NCBI GenBank assembly: GCA_026993805.1
Contig: JALWSA010000056.1
Span: forward strand, 1 to 40,583
Length of the DNA stretch: 40,583 bases
From: Thermotogaceae bacterium
GTDB lineage: Bacteria > Thermotogota > Thermotogae > Thermotogales > Thermotogaceae
Direction of reading: 5' to 3'
Part shown: positions 10,469 through 18,945 of the stretch, in pieces
Position numbering within the stretch: the stretch's first letter is position 1
Layout: each line of letters starts with the position of its first letter
Translations under genes and position numbers: made by a program
Notes under the pieces: generated by a model
The model's input: the letters and a program-made list of their open reading frames with translations, nothing else
Database searches by the model: none
Told to the model about the DNA's origin: nothing

Positions 10469-11490
10469 AAAGCCCAGCCTCTTACGCTCTTGCCACCGAA
10501 AGTCCCTTCCACTTCGCAGAGTCCTTCCCAGTATTCCGGAGTGTACACGGATCTGTTGAATTGATCCTTCGCCTTCGCACGGATTTCCAGGTGGATTCCG
10601 TATTCTGGAATGTCTACCGTCCCCGGATATGGAATCCTCACAACGTCTCCCTGACTGTCGATTGCCGTCTCCTCAAACCCCATGGTGAAGTCTTCCAAAG
10701 AAAGGCTCTTAACACTTCCATCTGGAAAAACAATTGTCCCAAACCCAACGTTTCTTCCCGGAAAGCTGTAAAGCATTATTTGAGCGCCGTTTTCAAACCT
10801 TATGCTGTACCACTCCCAGGGCTTTGCATCAAAATCTCCCCACTGCTGGTCTATCCATGTACTTCCGTGAACTTCATGCCACTCCCCATCGAATTTCATC
10901 TCACCCTTTACATCGATATCTGTTATCGAGTAGTAAAAACTCTCTCCGCTCACCATGGGCACCTTTCCATCACCGTGCGCCACCGGCATCTTTCGTGGGC
11001 TCAACTCAAGATGAAGCTCCAAATTCCCATCACCGTATATAAGCGTGATATCATCGAGTCCTCCTGACCACTCGATATACAAACTTTGACTCGAATACCT
11101 CATACAGAAACCTTGACTGCAGGTGCCAACACCGCTTCCGAAAAAGATCAGAGGCGGTAATATCAGCCATTCCTTGAAATACCTCTTTCCACTCTCGTAA
11201 TCGTTCACCATGGCGTGCACTAACCACAACTCTCCCACGGGCTGTCCGAATATCCTCGGCCAGTGCTCACCTTGCGGGTCGTACATTCTAAACAACGTTA
11301 TCTCATATCCAAATCTCCCATCGTTCAAAACCCCAGTTTGATACCACCATTCGGTGGAGTAGTCCCTGTGCGGTGCGAAGTCTTTCGGAAACTTCAAAAG
11401 TCCCGCTTCATACTCTTTGGGAAGTGGCGAGCAGCCAAACATAGAGAAAAAGAAAAGCACAATTACAACGAGTACCGAAACCCTTCTCAA
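10450..11490 (-). CDS. AttH/CrtC-like lipocalin-fold lipoprotein
   Basis: With the TTG start at 11490 (eight bases after AGGAGG) the product has 346 residues and a clean lipoprotein signal ending at Cys20 (FFSMFGCS). A GTG at 11499 overlaps the ribosome site and is less likely. The mature part has the family hallmark STEWWYQTGVL, an HGSTWIDQQWGD motif and a beta-rich two-lobed pattern, as in AttH and hydroxyneurosporene-synthase-like proteins. These are predicted lipocalin-type hydrophobic-ligand binders or isomerases. The biochemical role is not known here. It sits at the cell envelope and is transcribed divergently from rluB. Confidence 0.75.
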   Translation of the reverse strand: MRRVSVLVVIVLFFFSMFGCSPLPKEYEAGLLKFPKDFAPHRDYSTEWWYQTGVLNDGRFGYEITLFRMYDPQGEHWPRIFGQPVGELWLVHAMVNDYESGKRYFKEWLILPPLIFFGSGVGTCSQGFCMRYSSQSLYIEWSGGLDDITLIYGDGNLELHLELSPRKMPVAHGDGKVPMVSGESFYYSITDIDVKGEMKFDGEWHEVHGSTWIDQQWGDFDAKPWEWYSIRFENGAQIMLYSFPGRNVGFGTIVFPDGSVKSLSLEDFTMGFEETAIDSQGDVVRIPYPGTVDIPEYGIHLEIRAKAKDQFNRSVYTPEYWEGLCEVEGTFGGKSVRGWAFYETWR

Positions 11491-11515
11491 ACCCGTCACC
11501 TCCTGTGACTTTATT

Positions 11516-11542
11516 ATTATAGAGTCCGTGATAGAATTCCAA
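11516..11542 (-). promoter_or_regulatory. Promoter for the AttH-like lipoprotein gene
   Basis: On the minus strand a TTGGAA (-35 like) is followed after 15 bases by a perfect TATAAT. It is placed about 25 bases ahead of the TTG start, with the AGGAGG site between. The spacer is shorter than usual. Confidence 0.35.
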
Positions 11543-11545
11543 GCA

Positions 11546-12226
11546 ATGAGACTTGACAGGTACCTATCGAAAGCTCTCGGAATCTCAAGGAGAGAGGCAA
11601 AAAGACTTGTAAAATCTGGAAGAGTGAAGATAGGCGATAAAAATAAAATCGCCAAGGATTTTTCCATCAAAATAGATGACGAACAGGTTTTCGTCAATGA
11701 CAAACCCATAGAAAAACCAAAAGAGAAGATATACATAATGCTCAACAAACCCGCTGGATTTGTTTCGAGTACGAAGGACATAAACCCCACTGTTTTGGAC
11801 TTAATAGATCATCCGAGAGTGGCCGAACTCTTTCCTGTGGGAAGACTCGATATGGACGCAAAAGGGCTATTGATTCTCACCAACGACGGGCAGTTCGCAC
11901 ATAGGATAATCTCTCCGAAGTACCATGTCGAGCGCGAATACGAGGTAAGAGTTTCAGGCAGCGCGGAAAACGCATTGAAGCTCACAGAAGGCGTAAAGGT
12001 TGGTCAGCATTTTTTCAAAGCCAAGAAAGTGGAGATTAACAGAGATGTGGTTAGAATCGTTATATGCGAAGGAAAGCACCATCAAGTGAAACTCATGATG
12101 AAGGCTGTGGGACTGGGAGTCGTTGAGTTAAAAAGAGTCAGGATCGGTCCATTAACTTTGGACATCGATGAAGGAGAGTGGCGGGAATTAACCGAATCTG
12201 AGGTAAGGAGGTTGATGGGGGCATGA
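11546..12226 (+). CDS. rluB: RsuA/RluB-family ribosomal pseudouridine synthase
   Basis: From ATG 11546 the protein has 226 residues. An N-terminal S4 RNA-binding domain (RLDRYLSKALGISRREAKRL) is followed by the RsuA-type catalytic domain, with the catalytic aspartate in PVGRLDMDAKGLLILTNDG. It converts specific uridines of ribosomal RNA to pseudouridine. Which rRNA is modified (RluB, RluE or RsuA type) cannot be fixed from sequence alone. An in-frame GTG at 11528 would add six residues. Its stop overlaps the next gene (ATGA). Confidence 0.88.
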   Translation: MRLDRYLSKALGISRREAKRLVKSGRVKIGDKNKIAKDFSIKIDDEQVFVNDKPIEKPKEKIYIMLNKPAGFVSSTKDINPTVLDLIDHPRVAELFPVGRLDMDAKGLLILTNDGQFAHRIISPKYHVEREYEVRVSGSAENALKLTEGVKVGQHFFKAKKVEINRDVVRIVICEGKHHQVKLMMKAVGLGVVELKRVRIGPLTLDIDEGEWRELTESEVRRLMGA

Positions 12227-14034
12227 GGAAATCTCTTTTCATTCTTCTCGTCTTCCTATACTCCATCTCCTTCGCAACAGTCCTCGTTTACGGAATACTC
12301 GACGAGCCAAAAGCACTGAACGTATGGGTGGATTACGGTCCGCACGCCATAACTTGGTCCAAGTATGTCTTTTCCCACAAATACCGCTCTCTTTACAGAT
12401 TTGCCCATGTCTCCCTCGACTTCGTTCCGGACCTGGCAGCATCTCTCCCAAAGGTACATCACGAGGGGACATACACAGTCTACGAGATAACTCTTAGAAA
12501 TGGTCTTAAGTGGAGTGACGGAAGTGCCATCACGGCAGAAGATGTCGTTTTCACACTCAACAGTGCCGCAAAGCTCGTTAAAAACCACGGTCTTGGGGGA
12601 AATTGGCATGTGATGGTGGATCCCGAGTTCTTCGAAAGGGCAGAAGCAGCCTCTCAAAACGTCGTGAGAATATACTTCAAGAAAACTGGCGTTCTTCGTG
12701 TTGAATACGGAACGCTTATGGCTCCCATAATTCAGAAAAAGTACTGGGAAAGATATGTGAATAGAGTTCTAAGCGGCAAAGAAAAAATAGATTACCTCTA
12801 TTCCATAGATGCCGTTGAAAATCCGGATCCCGCTTCCGGTCCCTTCACGATCGTCAAATGGGAGAAAGGTGCTTTTATCGAACTCAAAGCCGTTGAGAAC
12901 TACTTCGATAAGGGTTATACGGAACTCCATTATGAAAACGGTGCGATAGTTTTAAAAGGTCCGGGAGGATACTTTTGGAGAAGCAAAAAAGAATCTGGCG
13001 ATGTAAAACTCAAGGTCGTCATGGGCCCCTTTGTTGACGGGATAATCTACAGGGTCTATGCGGACAAGGCGTCTGCGGTCCACGCACTCATAACAGGTGA
13101 AATAGATATGATACTCTCACCCCACGGATTGCAGGAGGGAGACCTTGAAGAGATATCAACAGCAGGTGGAATAACCGTTATAAGCTCACCGGGCGCGAAT
13201 CTGCGATACCTTGGATTCAATCTCAGAAGGTATCCGATGAATCTCAAGAGCATGAGAAGAGCCATGCTCTACATCATAGACATGGACTACATTGCATCTC
13301 GCGTACTCAAAGGTCAGATCGTTCTCACGGATTCAATCATTCCTCCAACCAATGCATTTTGGAACAATCCAAACGTGAAGCTATTAGATCACTCTCTGAG
13401 CCATGTTCAGCGAATGAAAAGAGCCGTTGAAATACTGGAAGAGGCAGGGTTTCGCTGGAAAGTCAAACCCAAATTCTCCGGAAACGAGATCGTCAGAAAG
13501 GGCGAGGGACTCATTGGCCCGGATGGCAAACCCTTAAAAGAAATCAAGCTCATAGCTCCAACGGAATCCTACGACCCCGTGAGGGCTTCCATAGCCCTTT
13601 ATATAGAGAAGTGGGCAAACGAAATCGGCATACCGGTAAAAGCCTACTACATGGATTTCAAAGCCATCTTGGGAAAGGTGTGGGACGAGAAGGATTTCGA
13701 TATGTACATACTCGGATGGGGAGCATCTATAACCCCTGACCACCTTATAAGCTACTTCAAGTCGGACAGCGAATTCAACCCAACGGGCTACAGTAATCCC
13801 CGCTACGACGATCTTTGCGAGCGTCTTATGAGCTCTGACATCCTCAACGCCAGAGCCTATGCCTACGAGATGCAGCAAGTACTCGCAGAAGATCTCCCGT
13901 TGATACCACTATACACGCCCGTGATAACTGAAGCTTTTCGCAATTACCTCCACTTTCCGTACCTAAAAACGTTCTCCGGTCTCCAATCCGTCTATGGACT
14001 CCCAGCATTCGTCAAAAAGGAGGTAGGCAAGTGA
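12223..14034 (+). CDS. Family-5 ABC solute-binding protein (peptide/oligosaccharide type), orphan
   Basis: This 603-residue protein has a signal peptide (about 1-19). The fold signature of the DppA/OppA family includes TLRNGLKWSDGSAITAEDVVFTL near the start and a C-terminal WGASITPDHLISYF with YSNPRYDDL. These proteins bind peptides, nickel or oligosaccharides in the periplasm and pass them to an ABC importer. No permease or ATPase gene is adjacent: it lies between rluB and a DUF212 gene, with four-base overlaps on both sides. The partner transporter must be elsewhere. The ligand cannot be predicted. Confidence 0.88.
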   Translation: MRKSLFILLVFLYSISFATVLVYGILDEPKALNVWVDYGPHAITWSKYVFSHKYRSLYRFAHVSLDFVPDLAASLPKVHHEGTYTVYEITLRNGLKWSDGSAITAEDVVFTLNSAAKLVKNHGLGGNWHVMVDPEFFERAEAASQNVVRIYFKKTGVLRVEYGTLMAPIIQKKYWERYVNRVLSGKEKIDYLYSIDAVENPDPASGPFTIVKWEKGAFIELKAVENYFDKGYTELHYENGAIVLKGPGGYFWRSKKESGDVKLKVVMGPFVDGIIYRVYADKASAVHALITGEIDMILSPHGLQEGDLEEISTAGGITVISSPGANLRYLGFNLRRYPMNLKSMRRAMLYIIDMDYIASRVLKGQIVLTDSIIPPTNAFWNNPNVKLLDHSLSHVQRMKRAVEILEEAGFRWKVKPKFSGNEIVRKGEGLIGPDGKPLKEIKLIAPTESYDPVRASIALYIEKWANEIGIPVKAYYMDFKAILGKVWDEKDFDMYILGWGASITPDHLISYFKSDSEFNPTGYSNPRYDDLCERLMSSDILNARAYAYEMQQVLAEDLPLIPLYTPVITEAFRNYLHFPYLKTFSGLQSVYGLPAFVKKEVGK

Positions 14035-14399
14035 AGGTACTCCATCAGCTCATCTCAAACGAGGTCTTATGGAGCATGACTCTCTCGTTCGTAATAGCCC
14101 AGACGATTAAGGGGTTGCTAAAACTTGATGTCAAAGAAGCGTTTTCTTATGGTGGCATGCCGAGCGGGCATGCCGCCTTAGTTGTGGGTATGTCCATATC
14201 CATAGGTTTAAACCTCGGATTTAACTCCCCGCTTTTCGCTTTTGCCGTTGGCTTTTCCATGATAGTCTTCTCGGACGCTGTGAGATTCAGACCTAAGGTG
14301 GATAAAAAGATGGGTCACACATGGGCCGAAGTTTTCGTGGGAGGCGCTATAGGACTGGCTGTCGCAATCATTCTCCATATGCTTTTAAATAAACTCTGA
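14031..14399 (+). CDS. DUF212 (divergent PAP2) membrane protein
   Basis: This 122-residue integral membrane protein has the DUF212/YuiD family pattern: GGMPSGHAALVVG near residue 42 and the later KMGHTWAEVFVGGAIG. Both echo the phosphate-binding motifs of PAP2 phosphatases. Activity on lipid phosphates is a family guess without firm proof. The GTG start overlaps the preceding stop (GTGA). Its 3' end overlaps the end of the convergent barrel gene by 32 bases. Confidence 0.8.
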   Translation: MKVLHQLISNEVLWSMTLSFVIAQTIKGLLKLDVKEAFSYGGMPSGHAALVVGMSISIGLNLGFNSPLFAFAVGFSMIVFSDAVRFRPKVDKKMGHTWAEVFVGGAIGLAVAIILHMLLNKL

Positions 14400-15012
14400 C
14401 GCCCTGCAGGTTTATCAGAGGAGAAGGGTATCCCGCGACATTCGCAATACTGAAAGAATAACTCCCACCCAACTCTACTCCCTTTAAAACATAACTCAAC
14501 CGCATCTCAAAAGTCGCCGGAATGGGTTCCCCCAGCAGGTTCACAGGATAGAAGATGAAGTTTCCTGACGAAGCCAAGTACCCAAGATCATATATAGGAA
14601 AGGTTGCCTTCAATCCAAAATTCAGGCCCTCAGGAGGTGTGTACAAAATCTGCGCACCGTAATACAAATAGCCAACCATTTGTGGCTCTTCCTCTCCTGC
14701 CGAACTCAAAAGATCGTATCCTCCTCCTCCAATCGCGGTCAACTTCACATTGAAAAAACTCAATCCCATTCCAAACTCTGTCCATCCCCTTTGAGCTGTA
14801 TAGAGATCGAGCCCTATGTCTCCGAAAAGTTCCAAAAGAACCAAATTCAAATCAAAATTCACACCAAAATAAGGGTAACCCCCCCACACTTCCAGATCTC
14901 CTATTTCGTATCCCACCCCAGCTCCCCGTGCAGTGTCGAAAAAGAGGAATGGCTGGGAGAATAGGAGAGAAGTGAAAACAAACGAAAGTACGGCCACGAC
15001 CCAATATTTCAC
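14368..15012 (-). CDS. Small outer-membrane-like beta-barrel protein, unknown function
   Basis: From GTG 15012 (six bases after GAGGTG) the product has 214 residues: a signal peptide (KYWVVAVLSFVFTSLLFSQ) and then alternating glycine- and aromatic-rich strands, such as GLDLYTAQRGWTEFGMGLSF and a final VRVYLKAYGE. The pattern is that of a small membrane beta-barrel. I do not recognise the family. Upstream in-frame ATGs (15018, 15042) are poorly placed; the first would sit on the ribosome site. It is the last gene of the five-gene minus-strand operon, 10 bases after the HDOD gene. Confidence 0.6.
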   Translation of the reverse strand: MKYWVVAVLSFVFTSLLFSQPFLFFDTARGAGVGYEIGDLEVWGGYPYFGVNFDLNLVLLELFGDIGLDLYTAQRGWTEFGMGLSFFNVKLTAIGGGGYDLLSSAGEEEPQMVGYLYYGAQILYTPPEGLNFGLKATFPIYDLGYLASSGNFIFYPVNLLGEPIPATFEMRLSYVLKGVELGGSYSFSIANVAGYPSPLINLQGVRVYLKAYGE

Positions 15013-15022
15013 ACACATCACC

Positions 15023-15874
15023 TCACATCTCCAGAAACTCATCGGCTTTCTTCACTTTAACTTTGAACCTATCCATAAACCTTATCAAGGTTTTCGGCCT
15101 TAAAACAAGAAGATTCAACGCGTCATGACTGAGATTTGGCTTTCCATAAGACAGGGAATCTCCGGGAAACATCATATTCGCCACCACATCTGCAACATGC
15201 ACTATTGCTACCACTTCGGCGTTTATGGAGTCGAGGAACATCTCAGGAGAATGGTGGCCTTCGACCGTTTGGACTATGACATCCGGAAGTCCCCACCTTT
15301 CAACGAGCTTCGCTCCTATACTCGTATGGGGTGGTATTTCCAAAAGTTTTTCAGCTTCAAGAAAAGTCCTGTTTTTTGCCGAGGTTATACTGCTTATTGC
15401 TCGCATCATTCTCGGGCTTATAACGTCCAGAGCCACCTTCCCTATATCGTGGAGCAGACCGTTTATGAAAAGTTCTTCTTTCACGGGATATCCCAATATT
15501 TCCCCGAGCGTCTCGCTTCCAACCGCGACATAGACGAAATGTCTCCAAAGAGATTTCCTATTGATCGCCTCTGTACCATTTGAAGAGAACAGAGAACTAT
15601 AGGTGAAAACACTCATAGCCAGATTTCTAACGGTTTTGAAACCCAGAATCATTATCGCCTCGCTCAGAACACTTATCCTTCTGGGAATCCCATAATATGC
15701 GGAATTGGCCAGTTTCAAGACTTTGGAACTCAAACTCGCATCCATCATTATGGCATCTGCCAGCTCCTGAGCCGAGGCATGAGGATCAGATGCTACGGAT
15801 ATTATCTTTTGAACCACGAAGTCGGGTGAAGGCAATTCCTCAATCCTGTCTATCATCTTGTCTATGGACAGCAT
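15023..15874 (-). CDS. HDOD-domain signalling protein
   Basis: This 283-residue protein is a single HDOD domain. Typical parts are ELPSPDFVVQKIISV at the start, MMDASLSSKVLKLANSAYYG and the remnant metal motif LLHDIGKVALD. HDOD proteins are output modules in bacterial signalling, often beside histidine kinases, and usually lack phosphodiesterase activity. It starts four bases after the histidine kinase stop, which suggests that the two act together. The target is unknown. Confidence 0.88.
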   Translation of the reverse strand: MLSIDKMIDRIEELPSPDFVVQKIISVASDPHASAQELADAIMMDASLSSKVLKLANSAYYGIPRRISVLSEAIMILGFKTVRNLAMSVFTYSSLFSSNGTEAINRKSLWRHFVYVAVGSETLGEILGYPVKEELFINGLLHDIGKVALDVISPRMMRAISSITSAKNRTFLEAEKLLEIPPHTSIGAKLVERWGLPDVIVQTVEGHHSPEMFLDSINAEVVAIVHVADVVANMMFPGDSLSYGKPNLSHDALNLLVLRPKTLIRFMDRFKVKVKKADEFLEM

Positions 15875-15878
15875 ACGA

Positions 15879-17357
15879 TCACTCCACCTTCAAAGGTATC
15901 TCCACATAGAACTTCGAACCCTTACCTTCCTCACTCTCCACCCATATCCTACCACCATGTAACTCTACTATCTCCTTCACAATGGCAAGCCCCAAACCCG
16001 TCCCTGAAATCTCATAAGTTAAAGATGAATCCACCCTGTAGAATTTCTCAAAGATCTTATCCAATTTATCCTCAGGTATTCCTATTCCATTGTCCTCAAC
16101 AATTATTTGGACTTTTTCTCCTTCATCCTTCAGAACGACTTTCACATAGCTCTCTCCTTCATCCTTTTTCGAATATTTTATCCCGTTACTAATGAGATTC
16201 AGCAGGACCTGCCTCATTCTGCTGGGATCAACGTTGGCTTTCAAGCTCCCCTCAGGCAACACAACTTCCAACTTAACACCATTGCTCTTAGCGTATTCAC
16301 GCATGCTATCCACCGCATCTTTGACGACTTCAACCAGATCCACGTCTCGTCTCTCAAGCTTCAAAGCCTTTCTTTCCATTCTGGAGAAGTCCAGGAGTTC
16401 GTCCAGTAGGTTCTCGAGATGCATACTCTCTCTGTAAATTGTCTCCATGAAATCCTTGAGTGTATTCTCATCCAATTCCTTCAAACTATCCAACACCGTT
16501 TCAGAATAAGCCTTAATCGCGGCTAAAGGTGTTCGAAGCTCGTGGGATATGTTTGCCACAAACTCCGTCTTCATTCTATCGAGCTGTTTCAACCTTTCGA
16601 GTTCTTTGGTGGAAGTGACGTTCATTATGGTGGTAACAGCTTGATAGGTGTTCTGGTACTGCAAAGGCTCAGCTACTATTGAGTAGTATTGTCCCTCTTT
16701 TTCATACTCGCCAACCCTTCTAACCTTGGTCTCTATAACCTGTCTTGCTATCTTCAAAGCCTCGTCTTTGAGTCCCTCCACATCCCCTTCTTCCACGAAC
16801 CTTCGATTCATATAAACGATTTCCCCTTCTTGTGAGACGACTATAACCATCTCCGGGAACGTATCCAATATACTGTGAAGGTATTTCATGGTCTCTTCAA
16901 CGAGCCTGTTCTTCTCGACCACCTCTTCTAACAATCTGACGTTCTCGGAAACCGTGGAAGATAGGAAAGAAAAAACTCTCAAAGCATCTATTTCTTCCAC
17001 CCTTGGTTCCTGGGATAAACCTATCAATATTATTCCCAAAACGTCTCCGCCCTTTATCATTGGCAAAAAGCCAACTATCTCCTCCCCAACGGGATAGAAG
17101 GAATGGGTTTTGTTATCGAGAGCCCACTCTATCAATTCTGAGAACCTTCCTATATTCAATTCAGAAGAATTAGGATAGATCTTTATGGGCTTTCTCTCCG
17201 CATCCAATATGGCCATCCAATTGACATTGACGGTCTTCCTCATTATCCTTATCAACGCCGAGAAAACTTCTTCCGTGGAATGGACGTTGTTGAGTTCCAT
17301 GATGAAACTCGAAAACAAATTGACGATCTTTTCAGTGCTCCCTATGGTCTCAGCCAT
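15879..17357 (-). CDS. Cytoplasmic GAF-PAS sensor histidine kinase
   Basis: From ATG 17357 the protein has 492 residues without membrane segments. A GAF-like domain (about 1-145) and a PAS domain (about 155-250) come first. The dimerisation domain has phospho-acceptor His272 (FVANISHELRTPLAAIK), and the ATPase has an N box NLISNGIKYS, a G1 box DNGIGIP and GTGLGLAIV. It would autophosphorylate in response to an internal signal. No response regulator gene is adjacent, so it is an orphan kinase. Its start overlaps the end of the cation-efflux gene by eight bases, and the HDOD gene follows. Confidence 0.93.
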   Translation of the reverse strand: MAETIGSTEKIVNLFSSFIMELNNVHSTEEVFSALIRIMRKTVNVNWMAILDAERKPIKIYPNSSELNIGRFSELIEWALDNKTHSFYPVGEEIVGFLPMIKGGDVLGIILIGLSQEPRVEEIDALRVFSFLSSTVSENVRLLEEVVEKNRLVEETMKYLHSILDTFPEMVIVVSQEGEIVYMNRRFVEEGDVEGLKDEALKIARQVIETKVRRVGEYEKEGQYYSIVAEPLQYQNTYQAVTTIMNVTSTKELERLKQLDRMKTEFVANISHELRTPLAAIKAYSETVLDSLKELDENTLKDFMETIYRESMHLENLLDELLDFSRMERKALKLERRDVDLVEVVKDAVDSMREYAKSNGVKLEVVLPEGSLKANVDPSRMRQVLLNLISNGIKYSKKDEGESYVKVVLKDEGEKVQIIVEDNGIGIPEDKLDKIFEKFYRVDSSLTYEISGTGLGLAIVKEIVELHGGRIWVESEEGKGSKFYVEIPLKVE

Positions 17358-18222
17358 GGAAACCACCGTCCTTTTCTGGGCAACTACTCTCCTCGATCTG
17401 CACCGTGGCGTGTGAGATGCCCATAGATTCCAATTTTCTGTGTACACTCCTCAATACATCATCGACATTTGAGGAATCTTCTTTCACAACGTGGAGCTCC
17501 ACATACACTTCTTTTCCATCTGGCGTCCATATGTGCACATGGTGAACATCTCTCACACCTTCTATCCTCTGCAAACCACTTACAACATCTTCAATTGTCC
17601 AGCCTTCTGGCACTGCCTGCATCAGAATCTTAGCCGAATCTCTAAGGTTGGGGATAGACATGAAAATCAAATAGAGGGATATGACTATGGATATCAGACC
17701 ATCGAGAAAATACCAATCTTTAAATATAAATATAATTCCAACGACAACTATAGCCACAGAAGAAAATGTGTCTCCCATTATATGCACAAGGGTCGCCCTA
17801 ACACTGAGGCTCTCGTGGGCATGGGAATGTAAGAACAGAAGGGTCAAGAGATTTCCTATTAAACCCACAACCGCAACTGGAAGCATTACAGAAAGCCCTA
17901 TTTGTTCGGGATTTAGCAATTTTTTCACACCCTCAAAAAATATGAAAGATCCAACTATTATCACGAACGTGGAAACGACCATGGCCGATACAATCTCCGC
18001 TCTTTTATATCCATAAGTGAATCTCTCATCTTCGGGTCTTTCCGCGATCTTAGCACCCCAGTATGAAAACAAAATCGACAACACATCACCGGAATTGTGG
18101 AGAGCATCGGAGAGCAGGGCAACGCTTCTGGAGATTATCCCTCCCACGACCTCGGCGGCTACTATGAAGATGTTGAAAATAGCAGACCACAAAAGCTTTT
18201 GTGCTCTGTGCACATTTTTCAC
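17350..18222 (-). CDS. Cation diffusion facilitator (CDF) metal exporter
   Basis: This 290-residue protein has six predicted membrane helices and the CDF metal sites: LLSDALHNSGD in helix 2 and VHIMGDTFSSVAI in helix 5. A cytoplasmic C-terminal ferredoxin-like domain has GVRDVHHVHIWTPDGKEVYV. CDF proteins export Zn2+, Fe2+, Mn2+ or Co2+ against protons; the specific metal is undetermined. A His-rich loop is lacking. Its ATG overlaps the PASTA gene stop (ATGA), and the kinase gene begins inside its end. Confidence 0.93.
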   Translation of the reverse strand: MKNVHRAQKLLWSAIFNIFIVAAEVVGGIISRSVALLSDALHNSGDVLSILFSYWGAKIAERPEDERFTYGYKRAEIVSAMVVSTFVIIVGSFIFFEGVKKLLNPEQIGLSVMLPVAVVGLIGNLLTLLFLHSHAHESLSVRATLVHIMGDTFSSVAIVVVGIIFIFKDWYFLDGLISIVISLYLIFMSIPNLRDSAKILMQAVPEGWTIEDVVSGLQRIEGVRDVHHVHIWTPDGKEVYVELHVVKEDSSNVDDVLRSVHRKLESMGISHATVQIEESSCPEKDGGFHG

Positions 18223-18848
18223 CTCAAAATCAACGTCATTTTTGTAGAAATGGATCCGGGCTCTGGATACTGATCAACGACCACCTTACCTTCCCCCACT
18301 TTTTCAAAAGGTATGCCCTTTTCTTTGAGCACCTTCTCTGCCTCTTTGAATCCCATCCCTCTGAGGTCTGGGATACTTATAAATTTAGGCGGATCCCCCA
18401 CATCGACGAGCAAGTACAACCTGTCCTTTCTCATATAAACCCCCGCCACTCTTCCATCTTCTCCTGGCAACCTCATTTTCGATATCCCGTACTTAACCTT
18501 TAAAAAGCTTAAGGCTTCCTTGACGAACTCGAAAGATATCCCCTTAATTCTCTTCACAAGCATATTCAAATTCACGCTGGTGGTGTACACCTCGACCTTT
18601 CTCCCCTTAAAAACTCTCATGCCTGGTCTCGGAAATGTACCTATTACCTTTCCCTCTCCAGTAATATCTGGCATCAAACCAGCGTTATAGAGAGTCTTAC
18701 TCGCCTGCTCGGTCTCCATCCCAACAACATCTGGCACTTTGACTGTTTCCAGCCAGCCATGCCACACTTCCATGGTGAGATAAAAGACAAACCCACCTAT
18801 AAAGAAACCCAAAAAAAGAAATAGTAAAGTGGTCAAAACTCCCCTCAT
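18219..18848 (-). CDS. Membrane-anchored PASTA-domain protein without kinase
   Basis: The product has 209 residues. A short cytoplasmic start and one membrane helix (TLLFLFLGFFIGGFVFYL) are followed by an outside part with about three PASTA units. The first begins VKVPDVVGMETEQASKTL and the last SIPDLRGMGFKEAEKVL; the middle one is degenerate. PASTA domains bind peptidoglycan fragments and normally sit on PknB kinases or penicillin-binding proteins. Here there is neither kinase nor transpeptidase domain. The start ATG 18848 follows a GGAGAAG site. It is first in the five-gene operon and divergent from flgM. Confidence 0.8.
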   Translation of the reverse strand: MRGVLTTLLFLFLGFFIGGFVFYLTMEVWHGWLETVKVPDVVGMETEQASKTLYNAGLMPDITGEGKVIGTFPRPGMRVFKGRKVEVYTTSVNLNMLVKRIKGISFEFVKEALSFLKVKYGISKMRLPGEDGRVAGVYMRKDRLYLLVDVGDPPKFISIPDLRGMGFKEAEKVLKEKGIPFEKVGEGKVVVDQYPEPGSISTKMTLILR

Positions 18849-18887
18849 ATCTTCTCCAATTATACCCCAGGGTTTACATTGTTTTCT

Positions 18888-18913
18888 CAAAAGAGATCGA
18901 TCTCTGTCGATTA
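18888..18913 (+). promoter_or_regulatory. Sigma-28-like flagellar promoter before flgM
   Basis: CAAA, 14 bases, then GTCGATTA resembles the flagellar sigma factor consensus (TAAA, 14-16 bases, GCCGATAA/T). It lies about 33 bases before the flgM start in the right orientation. The -35 part is imperfect. The 14-base spacer is itself a perfect palindrome. Confidence 0.45.
18892..18905. repeat. 14-bp perfect palindrome AGAGATCGATCTCT
   Basis: AGAGATCGATCTCT reads the same on both strands. It exactly fills the spacer of the candidate flagellar promoter, in the 97-base gap between the divergent PASTA and flgM genes, so it could be an operator acting on either operon. Protein binding is an inference. 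Confidence 0.5.
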
Positions 18914-18945
18914 TAGAGATGTAGGAGAGATATGGGGGTGACAAG

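Noticed and set aside
11491-11790. Upstream extension of the AttH-like lipoprotein frame
   Set aside because: It would run through the promoter and into rluB on the other strand; the TTG at 11490 gives a proper lipoprotein signal and ribosome spacing.
18859-18864. Perfect TATAAT (minus strand) as promoter of the PASTA operon
   Set aside because: It lies only 11 bases before the ATG, which would leave the ribosome site outside the transcript, and no -35 box has proper spacing.
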